From NCBI RefSeq assembly GCF_001307155.1, contig NZ_CP012830.1:3532501-3596500 (forward strand): 64,000 nt of DNA, written 5' to 3'. Positions 19,802 through 28,784 of this stretch are shown piece after piece. Position 1 is the stretch's first letter. Every line of letters starts with the position of its first letter. The notes under the pieces are model-generated. The model was not told the origin of the DNA. It searched no databases and worked only from the letters and a program-made list of their open reading frames with translations. A program made the translations under genes and the position numbers. This stretch comes from Pseudomonas fluorescens. GTDB taxonomy: Bacteria > Pseudomonadota > Gammaproteobacteria > Pseudomonadales > Pseudomonadaceae.

Positions 19802-20039
19802 AAGTGTTTGTCATTACTCCTCGTCGCTGTCGTCGAGTTTCCAGTAGCCGACGGCTTTCACCTGGTCCTGACTCAAGCCCTTCTCGTCCAGCAGCACGCA
19901 CTCTGTTGCGATCCACGCATACAACTCGCCGCTCGGCATTGGCAGTGGTTTATTGCTGGGGTTTGTGCTGATTGCGCTGGATCGGTGGCGCGGGACGGCG
20001 GCAGGCCGAGTGGGCATAGATCCAAAGTGAACATCGATT

Positions 20040-20170
20040 GTGGCGAGGGAGCTTGCTCCCGCTCGGCGGCGAAGCCGTCGTAAACCGGGTAATGTGGTCT
20101 GCCTGATACAACCCGATTGAATGGCTTTGGGGTCGCTTCGCGACCCAGCGGGAGCAAGCTCCCTCGCCAC
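20040..20170. repeat. REPIN, array unit 1
   Basis: A 131-bp inverted REP pair with arms GTGGCGAGGGAGCTTGCTCC. Its inner spacer has the GGCGGCGAAGCCGTC and GGGTCGCTTCGCGACCC palindromes. The same element recurs in all later units. Confidence 0.92.
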
Positions 20171-20409
20171 AGGTGTTTGTCGCTTACTCCTCGTCGCTGT
20201 CGTCGAGTTTCCAGTAGCCGACGGCTTTCACCTGGTCCTGACTCAAGCCCTTCTCGTCCAGCAGCACGCACTCTGTCGCGATCCACGCATACAACTCGCC
20301 GCTCGGCATTGGCAGTGGTTTATTGCTGGGGTTTGTGCTGATTGCGCTGGATCGGTGGCGCGGGACCGCGGCAGGCCGAGTGGGCATAGATCCAAAGTGA
20401 ACATCGATT

Positions 20410-20540
20410 GTGGCGAGGGAGCTTGCTCCCGCTCGGCGGCGAAGCCGTCGTAAACCGGGTAATGTGGTCTGCCTGATACAACCCGATTGAATGGCTTTGG
20501 GGTCGCTTCGCGACCCAGCGGGAGCAAGCTCCCTCGCCAC
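20410..20540. repeat. REPIN, array unit 2
   Basis: Same 131-bp element as at 20040, essentially identical. Confidence 0.92.
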
Positions 20541-20803
20541 AGGTGTTTGTCATTTACTCTTCGTCGCTGTCGTCGAGTTTCCAGTAGCCGACGGCTTTCA
20601 CCTGGTCCTGACTCAAGCCCTTCTCGTCCAGCAGCACGCGGCGGATCTGTCGTGAGACTTTGGACTCTGTCGCGATCCACGCATACAACTCACCGCTCGG
20701 CATTGGCAGTGGTTTATTGCTGGGGTTTGTGCTGATTGCACTGGATCGGTGGCGCGGGACGGTGGCAGGCCGAGTGGGCATAGATCCAAAGTGAACATCG
20801 ATT

Positions 20804-20934
20804 GTGGCGAGGGAGCTTGCTCCCGCTCGGCGGCGAAGCCGTCGTAAACCGGGTAATGTGGTCTGCCTGATACAACCCGATTGAATGGCTTTGGGGTCGC
20901 TTCGCGACCCAGCGGGAGCAAGCTCCCTCGCCAC
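20804..20934. repeat. REPIN, array unit 3
   Basis: Same element, in a 394-bp unit. Confidence 0.92.
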
Positions 20935-21173
20935 GGGTGTTTGTCGCTTACTCTTCGTCGCTGTCGTCGAGTTTCCAGTAGCCGACGGCTTTTACCTGGT
21001 CCTGACTCAAGCCCTTCTCGTCCAGCAGCATGCACTCTGTCGCGATCCACGCATACAACTCGCCACTCGGCATTGGCAGTGGTTTATTGCTGGGGTTTGT
21101 GCTGATTGCGCTGGATCGGTGGCGCGGGACGGCGGCAGGCCGAGTGGGCATAGATCCAAAGTGAATATCGATT

Positions 21174-21304
21174 GTGGCGAGGGAGCTTGCTCCCGCTCGG
21201 CGGCGAAGCCGTCGTAAACCGGGTAATGTGGTCTGCCTGATACAACCCGATTGAATGGCTTTGGGGTCGCTTCGCGACCCAGCGGGAGCAAGCTCCCTCG
21301 CCAC
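21174..21304. repeat. REPIN, array unit 4
   Basis: Same element. The flanking Pr6Pr-tail end reads GTGAATATCG where the other units read GTGAACATCG. Confidence 0.92.
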
Positions 21305-21567
21305 AGGTGTTTGTCGCTTACTCCTCGTCGCTGTCGTCGAGTTTCCAGTAGCCGACGGCTTTTACCTGGTCCTGACTCAAGCCCTTCTCGTCCAGCAGCA
21401 CGCGGCGGATCTGTCGTGAGGCTCTGGATTCTGTCGCGATCCACGCATACAACTCGCCGCTCGGCATTGGCAGTGGTTTATTGCTGGGGTTTGTGCTGAT
21501 TGCGCTGGATCGGTGGCGCGGGACGGCGGCAGGCCGAGTGGGCATAGATCCAAAGTGAACATCGATT

Positions 21568-21698
21568 GTGGCGAGGGAGCTTGCTCCCGCTCGGCGGCGA
21601 AGCCGTCGTAAACCGGGTAATGTGGTCTGCCTGATACAACGCGATTGAATGGCTTTGGGGTCGCTTCGCGACCCAGCGGGAGCAAGCTCCCTCGCCAC
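21568..21698. repeat. REPIN, array unit 5
   Basis: Same element, in the second 394-bp unit. One spacer base differs (CAACGCGATTG instead of CAACCCGATTG). Confidence 0.92.
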
Positions 21699-21937
21699 AG
21701 GTGTTTGTCATTTACTCTTCGTCGCTGTCGTCGAGTTTCCAGTAGCCCACGGCTTTCACCTGATCCTGACTCAAACCCTTCTCGTCCAGCAGCACGCACT
21801 CTGTTGCGATCCACGCATACAACTCGCCGCTCGGCATTGGCAGGTGTTTATTGCTGGGGTTTGTGCTGATTGCGCTGGATCGGTGGCGCGGGACGGCGGC
21901 AGGCCGAGTGGGCATAGATCCAAAGTGAACATCGATT

Positions 21938-22068
21938 GTGGCGAGGGAGCTTGCTCCCGCTCGGCGGCGAAGCCGTCGTAAACCGGGTAATGTGGTCTGC
22001 CTGATACAACCCGATTGAATGGCTTTGGGGTCGCTTCGCAACCCAGCGGGAGCAAGCTCCCTCGCCAC
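21938..22068. repeat. REPIN, array unit 6
   Basis: Same element, with one change in the inner palindrome (CTTCGCAACCC). The joint just upstream in this unit is altered (GGCAGGTGTTTATTG). Confidence 0.92.
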
Positions 22069-22307
22069 AGGTGTTTGTCGCTTACTCCTCGTCGCTGTCG
22101 TCGAGTTTCCAGTAGCCGACGGCTTTTACCTGGTCCTGACTCAAGCCCTTCTCGTCCAGCAGCATGCACTCTGTCGCGATCCACGCATACAACTCGCCAC
22201 TCGGCATTGGCAGTGGTTTATTGCTGGGGTTTGTGCTGATTGCGCTGGATCGGTGGCGCGGGACGGCGGCAGGCCGAGTGGGCATAGATCCAAAGTGAAC
22301 ATCGATT

Positions 22308-22438
22308 GTGGCGAGGGAGCTTGCTCCCGCTCGGCGGCGAAGCCGTCGTAAACCGGGTAATGTGGTCTGCCTGATACAACCCGATTGAATGGCTTTGGGG
22401 TCGCTTCGCGACCCAGCGGGAGCAAGCTCCCTCGCCAC
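22308..22438. repeat. REPIN, array unit 7
   Basis: Same element, lying directly before the end of the intact siderophore-reductase gene. Confidence 0.92.
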
Positions 22439-22451
22439 AGGTGTTTGTCGC

Positions 22452-23237
22452 TTACTCTTCGTCGCTGTCGTCCAGCTTCCAGTAGCCGACGGCTTTCACC
22501 TGGTCCTGACTCAAGCCCTTCTCGTCCAGCAGCACGCGGCGGATCTGGCGTGAGGCTTTGGACTCTGTCGCGATCCACGCATACAACTCGCCGCTCGGCA
22601 TTGGCAGTTGTTGCACGGTGCTCAGCAGGTGGTTCTGACCGGCTTCGCGCAAGACCCAGATCACCTTGACCTCTGCCTGGCTTTCAAGGACTTGCTGTTC
22701 GGCACCGTTTTCGATTTCCACCACCACCAGCGCGCGCCGGTTGGCCGTCAGGCCTTCGAGGCGGCGGGCGATGGCGGGCAGGGCGGTCTCGTCGCCGATC
22801 AACAGGTAACTGTCGAACACGTCCGGCACGACCATCGAGCCCCGTGGCCCGCCGATGTGCAGGAACTGGCCGGGTGTGGCCTGCGCTGCCCAGGTCGCGG
22901 CAGGGCCATCGCCGTGCAATACGAAGTCGATGTCCAGCTCCAGCGTGTCCAGGTCGTAACGGCGGGGCGTGTAGTCACGCATCGCCGGCAGTGGCCCATT
23001 GTCCTTGCCGGCGCCCAGCACCAAAGTTTCCAGAGCGGCGTGTTCCGCAGCGGTTTGCGGGAAAAACAGCTTTACGTGGTCGTCGGTTCCGAGGCTGACG
23101 AAGCCGGCCAGTTCCGCTCCGCCGAGGGTGATCCGACGCATGCGCGGGGTCAGGTCGACCACCCGCAGCACTTCCAGGCGACGGCGTTTGAGTTCGTGGC
23201 TGACACGGTGAATGGTTTGCACAATGACTTCAGTCAT
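22452..23237 (-). CDS. NADPH-dependent ferric-siderophore reductase (SIP family, YqjH/NfeF-like)
   Basis: A cytoplasmic flavoprotein of 261 residues that would release iron from ferric siderophores using NAD(P)H. It has the FAD-binding motif RDYTPRRYD at about residues 87-95, with the Arg-x-Tyr-Thr signature. The GQFLHIGGPRGSM phosphate-binding loop and YLLIGDETALPAI nucleotide region follow. The end GYWKLDDSDEE is typical of the family. It overlaps the PadR gene by four bases. In E. coli the yqjH reductase gene lies next to yqjI, a PadR-like nickel/iron-responsive regulator, and the same pair appears here. The last 51 codons are the source of the tail fragments in the adjacent tandem array. 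Confidence 0.92.
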   Translation of the reverse strand: MTEVIVQTIHRVSHELKRRRLEVLRVVDLTPRMRRITLGGAELAGFVSLGTDDHVKLFFPQTAAEHAALETLVLGAGKDNGPLPAMRDYTPRRYDLDTLELDIDFVLHGDGPAATWAAQATPGQFLHIGGPRGSMVVPDVFDSYLLIGDETALPAIARRLEGLTANRRALVVVEIENGAEQQVLESQAEVKVIWVLREAGQNHLLSTVQQLPMPSGELYAWIATESKASRQIRRVLLDEKGLSQDQVKAVGYWKLDDSDEE

Positions 23238-23812
23238 TCGTCCTTCTCCTGAACAGATTGAACGACAGGGCCATCGACGATGGCTTTGGCGGTGTTGTTG
23301 AGCAGATCGCGCACCCGCAGGATTTCTTCCGGGCTCCAGCGGCCGTGATGCATTTGCAAGGCATGCCGCAGGTTGTGCACCGCTTCGTGGATCTCGGCCG
23401 GGCGGTCTTGCCCGCGCAACGAACGCTTGCTGACCTCGATGCGCATGCGCACGCCGTCCAGGGCAATGGCCTGCTCGCTTAATGACAGACGTCCGGCGTC
23501 GGTGATGCTGTAGCGTTTTTTTCCAGCTTCGGCATCGCCGAGGATCATTTCGCTTTCTTCAAGAAAGGTCAGGGTCGGGTAGATCACGCCGGGGCTGGGG
23601 CTGTAGGCGCCGTCGAACATGCTTTCGATCTGGCGGATCAGGTCATAACCATGGCACGGCTGCTCGGCGATCAGCGCCAGCAACAGCAGTTTCAGATCGC
23701 CGGGGGCGAATACCCGCGGGCCGCGCCCACCGCGTTCGCGGCCGGGGCCAGGGCGTTTTTCGAAGCCGTCACGGCTGTCGCTGTGGTCTCGATGGGAATG
23801 ATGGTCTCTCAT
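23234..23812 (-). CDS. PadR-family regulator with His-rich N-terminus (YqjI/NfeR-like)
   Basis: A 192-residue transcription factor that probably represses itself and the siderophore-reductase gene it overlaps. The first ~30 residues are rich in His, Asp, Arg and Gly (His4, 5, 7 and 10), like the metal-binding extension of E. coli YqjI, which responds to nickel. The PadR winged helix follows from about residue 34 (DLKLLLLALIAEQPCHGYDLI ... SPSPGVIYPTLTFLEE), then a C-terminal helical dimer domain. I chose ATG 23812 because the metal-binding extension begins there and a GAGAGAAGACG purine stretch precedes it. A palindrome that looks like its operator lies 37-48 bp upstream. Confidence 0.88.
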   Translation of the reverse strand: MRDHHSHRDHSDSRDGFEKRPGPGRERGGRGPRVFAPGDLKLLLLALIAEQPCHGYDLIRQIESMFDGAYSPSPGVIYPTLTFLEESEMILGDAEAGKKRYSITDAGRLSLSEQAIALDGVRMRIEVSKRSLRGQDRPAEIHEAVHNLRHALQMHHGRWSPEEILRVRDLLNNTAKAIVDGPVVQSVQEKDE

Positions 23813-23846
23813 TTTTTCGTCTTCTCTCGTCGTGTTTAGATACAAC

Positions 23847-23862
23847 TTAAGATATATCTTAT
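23847..23862. promoter_or_regulatory. Probable PadR operator palindrome
   Basis: TTAAGATATATCTTAT contains the perfect palindrome AAGATATATCTT at 23849-23860. AT-rich palindromes of this kind are typical PadR-family operators. It sits just upstream of the padR-like gene, where binding would block its promoter. Confidence 0.6.
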
Positions 23863-24323
23863 GGCTTGCGCAAGCGTTCTGGACCAACGGTCGCCATCCT
23901 GTCGGCCTTGGGCGGCGCTTAAAGACCACGGGCAATGAATGATGAGTTGATTGCTTTTTTAGAGTAATTGAACTAATTATAAAGTTAATCTGCTGATCAT
24001 TAACCGAGTGCCGGGAGTTAAGTAGTACCGGTCTTACAGAAGTTGGGTTGGTTCTTATCTGTGTGCTTTTTTAGTTTGAGCTGTGTGTAGTATTTCTCTG
24101 AGGGTAAAGAAGTGCTGTTAGTTCTTTTTTGACTTTTCTCCTGCGGCTCGAAAGTCGTTGTTACTACCTGTTCTTAGGAAGTTGCGTACTTACTTTCTCA
24201 ACGGATTTGACGATCATTCTCCGGTGTCGAAAGTTAAGAGAATTCGCCATCGTTGTATTGAGTGGTATTCGCATCTCAAGACTTTTCTCGGCCCAATCCT
24301 TTGAAATAGACAGGTACTTAATA
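23863..24323. promoter_or_regulatory. AT-rich leader region upstream of the fimbrial operon
   Basis: About 460 bp with no credible gene and visibly lower G+C than the surroundings. It is likely to hold the fimbrial operon promoter and a long 5' leader. I could not pick out a single convincing -35/-10 pair or riboswitch. Confidence 0.4.
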
Positions 24324-24809
24324 ATGTTCAAGAAGTTTGCAGTTGCCGTTCCGATGACCCTCCTGGCCCTGAGCTCTTCAATGGCGTTCGCTGCGGAAGA
24401 AATACGCTCGTCCATCAACATCAGCGCGAATATCCCCACCTATGATTTCTACGCTCAACCGGTGAATCCTGACTTCGGTAAAGATGAAAAAATGGCCTGG
24501 AACGTGATAACCGAGAGCTTGGCCCCGCTGCGTGCGGCTTACGATATCCGCAACACCCTCGGTTCGGTCCATGCTTATGTGGAAGGTGGTCCGCAACACC
24601 TGAACAACGGCCACACCGCCATCCAGCTGACCTACGCCTTCAACGGCGTAACCTTGACCGGTATGCCTAAAGAAGTGGTCAGCGATGCTGCATCCAACGG
24701 GGGTATGCGGGCTGATCTGGTGATTACCGCCGCCCTGCCGGGGAACAATCAGGTAGGTTTTTACACGGCCAATCCAGTCGTGATCTTCGATGCCGTACCG
24801 CGCATCTAA
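24324..24809 (+). CDS. CS1/CFA/I-type fimbrial major subunit (first pilin)
   Basis: A secreted pilin of 161 residues with a classical signal peptide (FKKFAVAVPMTLLALSSSMAFA). The mature part begins EEIRSSINISANIPTYDFY and matches the fimbrial CS1 subunit family (CfaB/CooA): a beta-sandwich protein with the donor-strand-like N-terminus, the LxPLRAAYDIRNTLGSVHAY region and the GxTLTGMPKEVV region. I chose ATG 24324 because it starts the signal peptide; a longer frame upstream does not. It is the first gene of a six-gene operon and, like the second pilin at 29530, would form the fimbrial shaft. Confidence 0.85.
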   Translation: MFKKFAVAVPMTLLALSSSMAFAAEEIRSSINISANIPTYDFYAQPVNPDFGKDEKMAWNVITESLAPLRAAYDIRNTLGSVHAYVEGGPQHLNNGHTAIQLTYAFNGVTLTGMPKEVVSDAASNGGMRADLVITAALPGNNQVGFYTANPVVIFDAVPRI

Positions 24810-24918
24810 GTCAGCCATGACTTAAGGCTCAGCCTTATTCGTTAGCACTTACCGGTCGATGGGTAGCCACTGCCTGTCGATCGGGTTTCAACGCATTTAT
24901 CTTCAGAGTATTTCGTTC

Positions 24919-27441
24919 ATGTTCCCGATGACTCCCATCGCGACGGCGCTTGCCCTATGTTTTTGTGCAACCGCCCTGGCCGCGCCAGCGGACAACGGCC
25001 ACACGCCCCGAAGTTTGCTTGCGCAAGCCAAGGGTTTACCGAGCGAGTTCGAAGAGCACTTCTTTGATGTGCCGCTGGCGGTGCGCGTGGAACTTGATCA
25101 ACAATTTCTCGGTGAAGCGATGGTCGTGTTGACCCGCGACGATCGAATCACCTTAGTTGACTTCAATGATGTCGGCGACAGCACAATCCAGCCCAGCGAG
25201 CGCGACATCTGGGCCAACCATCTGAAACAAGGCGTGACGCTGGGCGCCTGCCAGGCCAACTGCCCCGAACAACTATTGGCCGTGCACTACAGCCTCGAAA
25301 ACTCGCTGGTGTCGATTCTCACGGAGAATGCCGAACGGGACGATCAGGTGCAGCAGTATTACAACCTGCCCGAAGGCGGCAGCACTGGCTTGATCGTGCG
25401 CAACCAGTTGAACCTCAATGGTGGCCAGAACCAGGACCTCGGGGGTCGTTACGGTCTGGAAGCCAGCAGCAGCCTGGGCAACTGGACCCAAGCGGTCAAT
25501 ATGCAGCTGTCGCGCCTGGGCGGTGTCGACAATCAGACCTATCACGCCGTGCATGAGCTTTTCACCCAGCGTGAATTGCAGGGCAACTTTTTGCGCCTGG
25601 GCTATTTCACGCCCACCTCCGAAGGCCTGACCCGTCAGCCGCGTACGTTTGGCGCGAGCCCCGATACCGCGTTGGGCGTCATGTATGGCAGCTCCGACAG
25701 CCTGGCCATCAATAATCCGAAACCGGCGGTTTATCCGATCTATGTCACGGCCAATCGATTGGGCTCTGTGGAAATTTACCGCGACGGATTGCTGATCAAC
25801 ACTCAGGCAGTCCCGGCAGGGTTGCAGACCCTCGATACGCGTCCGCTGCCCGGCGGGATTTATGAAGTGGAAGTGCGCCTGATCGAAGACGGCCAAATCA
25901 CCTCCAGCACCCTGGAGCTGGTCTACAAGCCGAGCAATTGGCGCAATCATGACGAGCGCTGGCGCTACAACCTGTTCGCCGGTCGCGAATCCAAATTGCT
26001 CAGCAACTGGGAACAGCAGGCCGCTGGCGACATGACCGCCGGTGCCGCATTCAACTTCCTGTGGCACCCGCGTGTGATCCTCGGCCTGACAGGGCGGCAG
26101 GTCCGCGACTCGCTGCAATACGGCACGTCGGTTGACTGGACGATCGTCAACAACGCCAGCCTTTTCGCCAACGTCTACAGAACCGAAGACTACGGCACCG
26201 GCCTCGATGTGCAGGGACTGTATTCCTATGGCAGCGGCAGCCTCGTCGCCAGCCATAACCGCAGCTGGCTCGACACCACTCGGCTGTATGACACCCTGCC
26301 GGACGGCACGCGCGTGCGGCAGCGCAACGTCTTTATCGGTCAGACCAGCAACTCTTCCTTATCGTTGAATCATCGACTCAGCCGTAAAAGTTCGGTCAAT
26401 GCCCGGGTGTCCCACAGCGAGGGCAACACCAAAGGCGTCGGCCTGGATCTGGGATGGACCCAACGCACTCAACTGTTCGGCAGCGATGCCAACTGGCGCC
26501 TGTCGTTGTTCGACCGTCCGGGCAGTTTCAGCTCGGGCAATGACCGCAATCGCGGCCTCGACCTGAGTGTGAACATCGCGCTGGGCGGCCCGGGAGAGCA
26601 GTGGTCCGGCAGCATCGGCACCCGCACCGATCGTGATGGCGGGCGCGATAACAATGCCTCGCTCACCTACCGCAAAGACCTGCAGGATCACCTGCTGCAG
26701 AGCGTCTCGGCCACGGCAATCACCGACACCTACGGCATCGGTTTGAACGCGATGGCGTCGATGCAATCGGACCTGGCCAACGGTGACGGGTTTATCCAGC
26801 GCTCGTCGTTCAACAACGACCTCACCGGCGGTTTGAACCTGGACAGCACCGTGGCCGTCGGCGGACAAAAAATGGTCATGACCAGCCAATACCACCGCAG
26901 TGGTGCGGGCATGATCATCGATGTCGAATCGGACATCGACGGCATTACCCTGCGCGCCGACGATTTGAGCGGTGGCAGTGCGGTGCTCAAACCCGGGCGC
27001 AATTTTGTGCCGATCACGGCTTACAAAAGCAGCTCGGTCAGTTTCGATTTCGAGGGCACCGACGTCCCCGCCGCGACCATTCAACCGGCCCGTTCCAGCT
27101 ATCACCTGAACAAGGGCGGCGTGGGCTATCGGCAGATTCGCGTGATGCAAACCCTCACCGTGCTCGGTCGCCTGATCGACCCCCAGGGCAATCCACTCAA
27201 GGGCCATCACATCATCAATCACGCCAGTCGCGGGGTGAGCGAGGTGGACGGGTTCTTCTCGATGGAAATGAACGCCGGCTCACCGACGCTGGAAGTGCGC
27301 CACGGCAACCAGTTGCTGTGTCAGTTCCGGCTGGACCCGAGCCAGGGGCGAACTGAAAACAATGTGTTGATGATCGGGGATTTGCGCTGCACGCCAGACA
27401 CGTTGGCGGATGTGGGTGATGCCGTGCAGAGCGCCGGTTGA
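24919..27441 (+). CDS. Outer-membrane usher of a CS1/CFA/I-type fimbria
   Basis: An 840-residue outer-membrane usher (CooC/CfaC class) that would secrete and assemble the pilins. A signal peptide precedes the mature protein (cut near ALAAPAD). Next come an N-terminal periplasmic domain with FDVPLAVRVELDQQ and a TcfC-like region including PVYPIYVTANRLGSVEIYRDG, where ushers carry the plug and VYRDG motif. The central barrel is rich in alternating strands. The C-terminal domain (GRLIDPQGNPLKGHHIINH ... VDGFFSMEM) resembles carboxypeptidase-like folds seen in CooC ends. ATG 24919 starts the signal peptide; an upstream ATG (24859) adds 20 residues that hide it. Confidence 0.9.
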   Translation: MFPMTPIATALALCFCATALAAPADNGHTPRSLLAQAKGLPSEFEEHFFDVPLAVRVELDQQFLGEAMVVLTRDDRITLVDFNDVGDSTIQPSERDIWANHLKQGVTLGACQANCPEQLLAVHYSLENSLVSILTENAERDDQVQQYYNLPEGGSTGLIVRNQLNLNGGQNQDLGGRYGLEASSSLGNWTQAVNMQLSRLGGVDNQTYHAVHELFTQRELQGNFLRLGYFTPTSEGLTRQPRTFGASPDTALGVMYGSSDSLAINNPKPAVYPIYVTANRLGSVEIYRDGLLINTQAVPAGLQTLDTRPLPGGIYEVEVRLIEDGQITSSTLELVYKPSNWRNHDERWRYNLFAGRESKLLSNWEQQAAGDMTAGAAFNFLWHPRVILGLTGRQVRDSLQYGTSVDWTIVNNASLFANVYRTEDYGTGLDVQGLYSYGSGSLVASHNRSWLDTTRLYDTLPDGTRVRQRNVFIGQTSNSSLSLNHRLSRKSSVNARVSHSEGNTKGVGLDLGWTQRTQLFGSDANWRLSLFDRPGSFSSGNDRNRGLDLSVNIALGGPGEQWSGSIGTRTDRDGGRDNNASLTYRKDLQDHLLQSVSATAITDTYGIGLNAMASMQSDLANGDGFIQRSSFNNDLTGGLNLDSTVAVGGQKMVMTSQYHRSGAGMIIDVESDIDGITLRADDLSGGSAVLKPGRNFVPITAYKSSSVSFDFEGTDVPAATIQPARSSYHLNKGGVGYRQIRVMQTLTVLGRLIDPQGNPLKGHHIINHASRGVSEVDGFFSMEMNAGSPTLEVRHGNQLLCQFRLDPSQGRTENNVLMIGDLRCTPDTLADVGDAVQSAG

Positions 27442-27475
27442 TGTGTATTGCGCAATCTCTGGAGTCCATAACTCG

Positions 27476-28741
27476 ATGAATGTTTCGACTGTTTTCCCAT
27501 GGCGTTCGGTAGTGGCTCTTTTCATAGGGGCCTGCCTGGTTGTGTCAAGCCTCCAGGCCGTCGCAGTCGTGCTTCCGATTACAGCCACTTTCAACCCTGA
27601 CCCGAGCAACCCGCAGAAAAACGAGTTCAAGAACACCACGCGCAATGTCGGATTTTGCTGGTCTTACCCCGCCATCTGCAAAAGTTACGGCATATTCAGT
27701 TTGCGTTCTCACGTGAATGTTGGAGTCCAAGGCGCGATCCAACCCAACCAAGAGGACGTGCGTAAAGGCGCGATGATCAAGACGCCAGCCGCCTGGCGAG
27801 CGTTGACGGTGTTGAACCGCGAGACCGGTGAACTCGCCACGGTCGAGGTGCGCATTGCCGGGATGGGCGGCGTTTACAGGCTCAGCGATTCCGCGATGGA
27901 GCTGACAGGGGAGCCGGAGTATGTCGGGGCGCATACGGCATTGTGGGGAAGCGACTGGCGAACAGCGCCGGGGCCATGCGTGGCCATAGGCACCACAACC
28001 TATTACGGTCCCACCGGTTTCCAATTCTTCTGGCTGACGCCTGAAGAAACGGTGTGTGGCAAGCAGGCTAAGTTCCTCATTCCCGGGTTTGGTTACGAGT
28101 CTCTGGACTTTACTTACGAACTGCGCACGCCGGATCCGCTGAAGATGTCCACGGGCGTCTACCAGGGCACGCAGGTTTATTCGATCGGCCCTGGCGGCGA
28201 CTTCGATCTGGGCGATGTCGTCGCGCCCTCGGACAACATTATTCAGCTCGACTTCACTCTGACAGTCGAACACACCCTCAAAGTCGAAATTCCGCCGGGC
28301 GGCAACCGGATTGAACTGGTGCCGCAAGGTGGCTGGCAAGCCTGGTTGCAACAGGGCCGCAAACCCACGCGTCTGTTCCGCGACCAGACTTTCAATATCT
28401 CGGCCAGTTCGCGCTTCAAGATGAATCTGGAGTGTGAATACACCCAGGACGGCAAGACCTGTTCATTGCGCGAGCCGGTGACCGGTCATGCCGTACCGCT
28501 GAACGTCAGCGTCAGTCTTCCCCCTGGCTTGACTGATGCGGGCGGACAGTCTGTCAGTCGTCAGCAGTTACTGCGTGATGGCAGTACTACCAAAATGTTC
28601 CAGCCGGGCGTTTATGTCGACCGTAAACCGGGAACCCTGCATTTCGAGATTCCTTCAAGCGAAGTGGCAGAGATGATTCGTCCCGGATCACAACGGCAGT
28701 ACTCGGGAAGTGTGACGGTTATCTGGGATTCAGAGGTTTAG
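27476..28741 (+). CDS. Fimbrial tip adhesin 1 (CooD/CfaE class)
   Basis: A 421-residue secreted protein, probably the tip adhesin. It has a signal peptide (about residues 1-27), cysteine-rich N-terminal adhesin domain (NVGFCWSYPAICKSYG) and C-terminal pilin-like domain ending SGSVTVIWDSEV. The block from VEHTLKVEIPPGGNR to SSRFKM (28264-28422) is nearly the same as in the second adhesin at 30162. The ATG at 27476 follows a weak GGAG site. The order pilin-usher-tip is that of the CS1 operon, but the chaperone comes after the tip gene here. The receptor is not predictable. Confidence 0.83.
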   Translation: MNVSTVFPWRSVVALFIGACLVVSSLQAVAVVLPITATFNPDPSNPQKNEFKNTTRNVGFCWSYPAICKSYGIFSLRSHVNVGVQGAIQPNQEDVRKGAMIKTPAAWRALTVLNRETGELATVEVRIAGMGGVYRLSDSAMELTGEPEYVGAHTALWGSDWRTAPGPCVAIGTTTYYGPTGFQFFWLTPEETVCGKQAKFLIPGFGYESLDFTYELRTPDPLKMSTGVYQGTQVYSIGPGGDFDLGDVVAPSDNIIQLDFTLTVEHTLKVEIPPGGNRIELVPQGGWQAWLQQGRKPTRLFRDQTFNISASSRFKMNLECEYTQDGKTCSLREPVTGHAVPLNVSVSLPPGLTDAGGQSVSRQQLLRDGSTTKMFQPGVYVDRKPGTLHFEIPSSEVAEMIRPGSQRQYSGSVTVIWDSEV

Positions 28742-28784
28742 TGCGTCGCGCCATTGCAGCATTCATTCAACGAGGGACAGGACG

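Larger units (their letters stand above)
19814..22451. repeat. Tandem array of seven composite units (gene tail + gene tail + REPIN)
   Basis: Seven head-to-tail units start at 19814, 20184, 20554, 20948, 21318, 21712 and 22082, spaced 370, 370, 394, 370, 394, 370 and 370 bp. Each holds, in plus-strand order, the reverse complement of the last ~51 codons of the siderophore-reductase gene, a four-base joint, the last ~75 bp of the Pr6Pr gene, and a 131-bp REPIN. The 370-bp form lacks 24 bp (eight codons) inside the reductase tail; the 394-bp form (units 3 and 5) keeps it. Units are almost identical to one another. The intact parent genes lie at both ends, and no unit encodes a complete protein. 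Confidence 0.93.

Noticed and set aside
19814..22438. Series of 110-126-codon open frames repeated in the 20-22 kb array
   Set aside because: They start within REPINs, cross the antisense of the Pr6Pr tail and end in the reductase tail. There is no ribosome-binding site, and the codons come from repeat sequence. They are by-products of the array.
19814..22451. CRISPR or other spacer-repeat array
   Set aside because: Units are 370-394 bp and contain gene tails. There are no short repeats with unique spacers and no cas genes.
23863..24323. Riboswitch or small RNA in the fimbrial leader
   Set aside because: The leader is AT-rich and long, but I found no recognisable aptamer or terminator-antiterminator pair.
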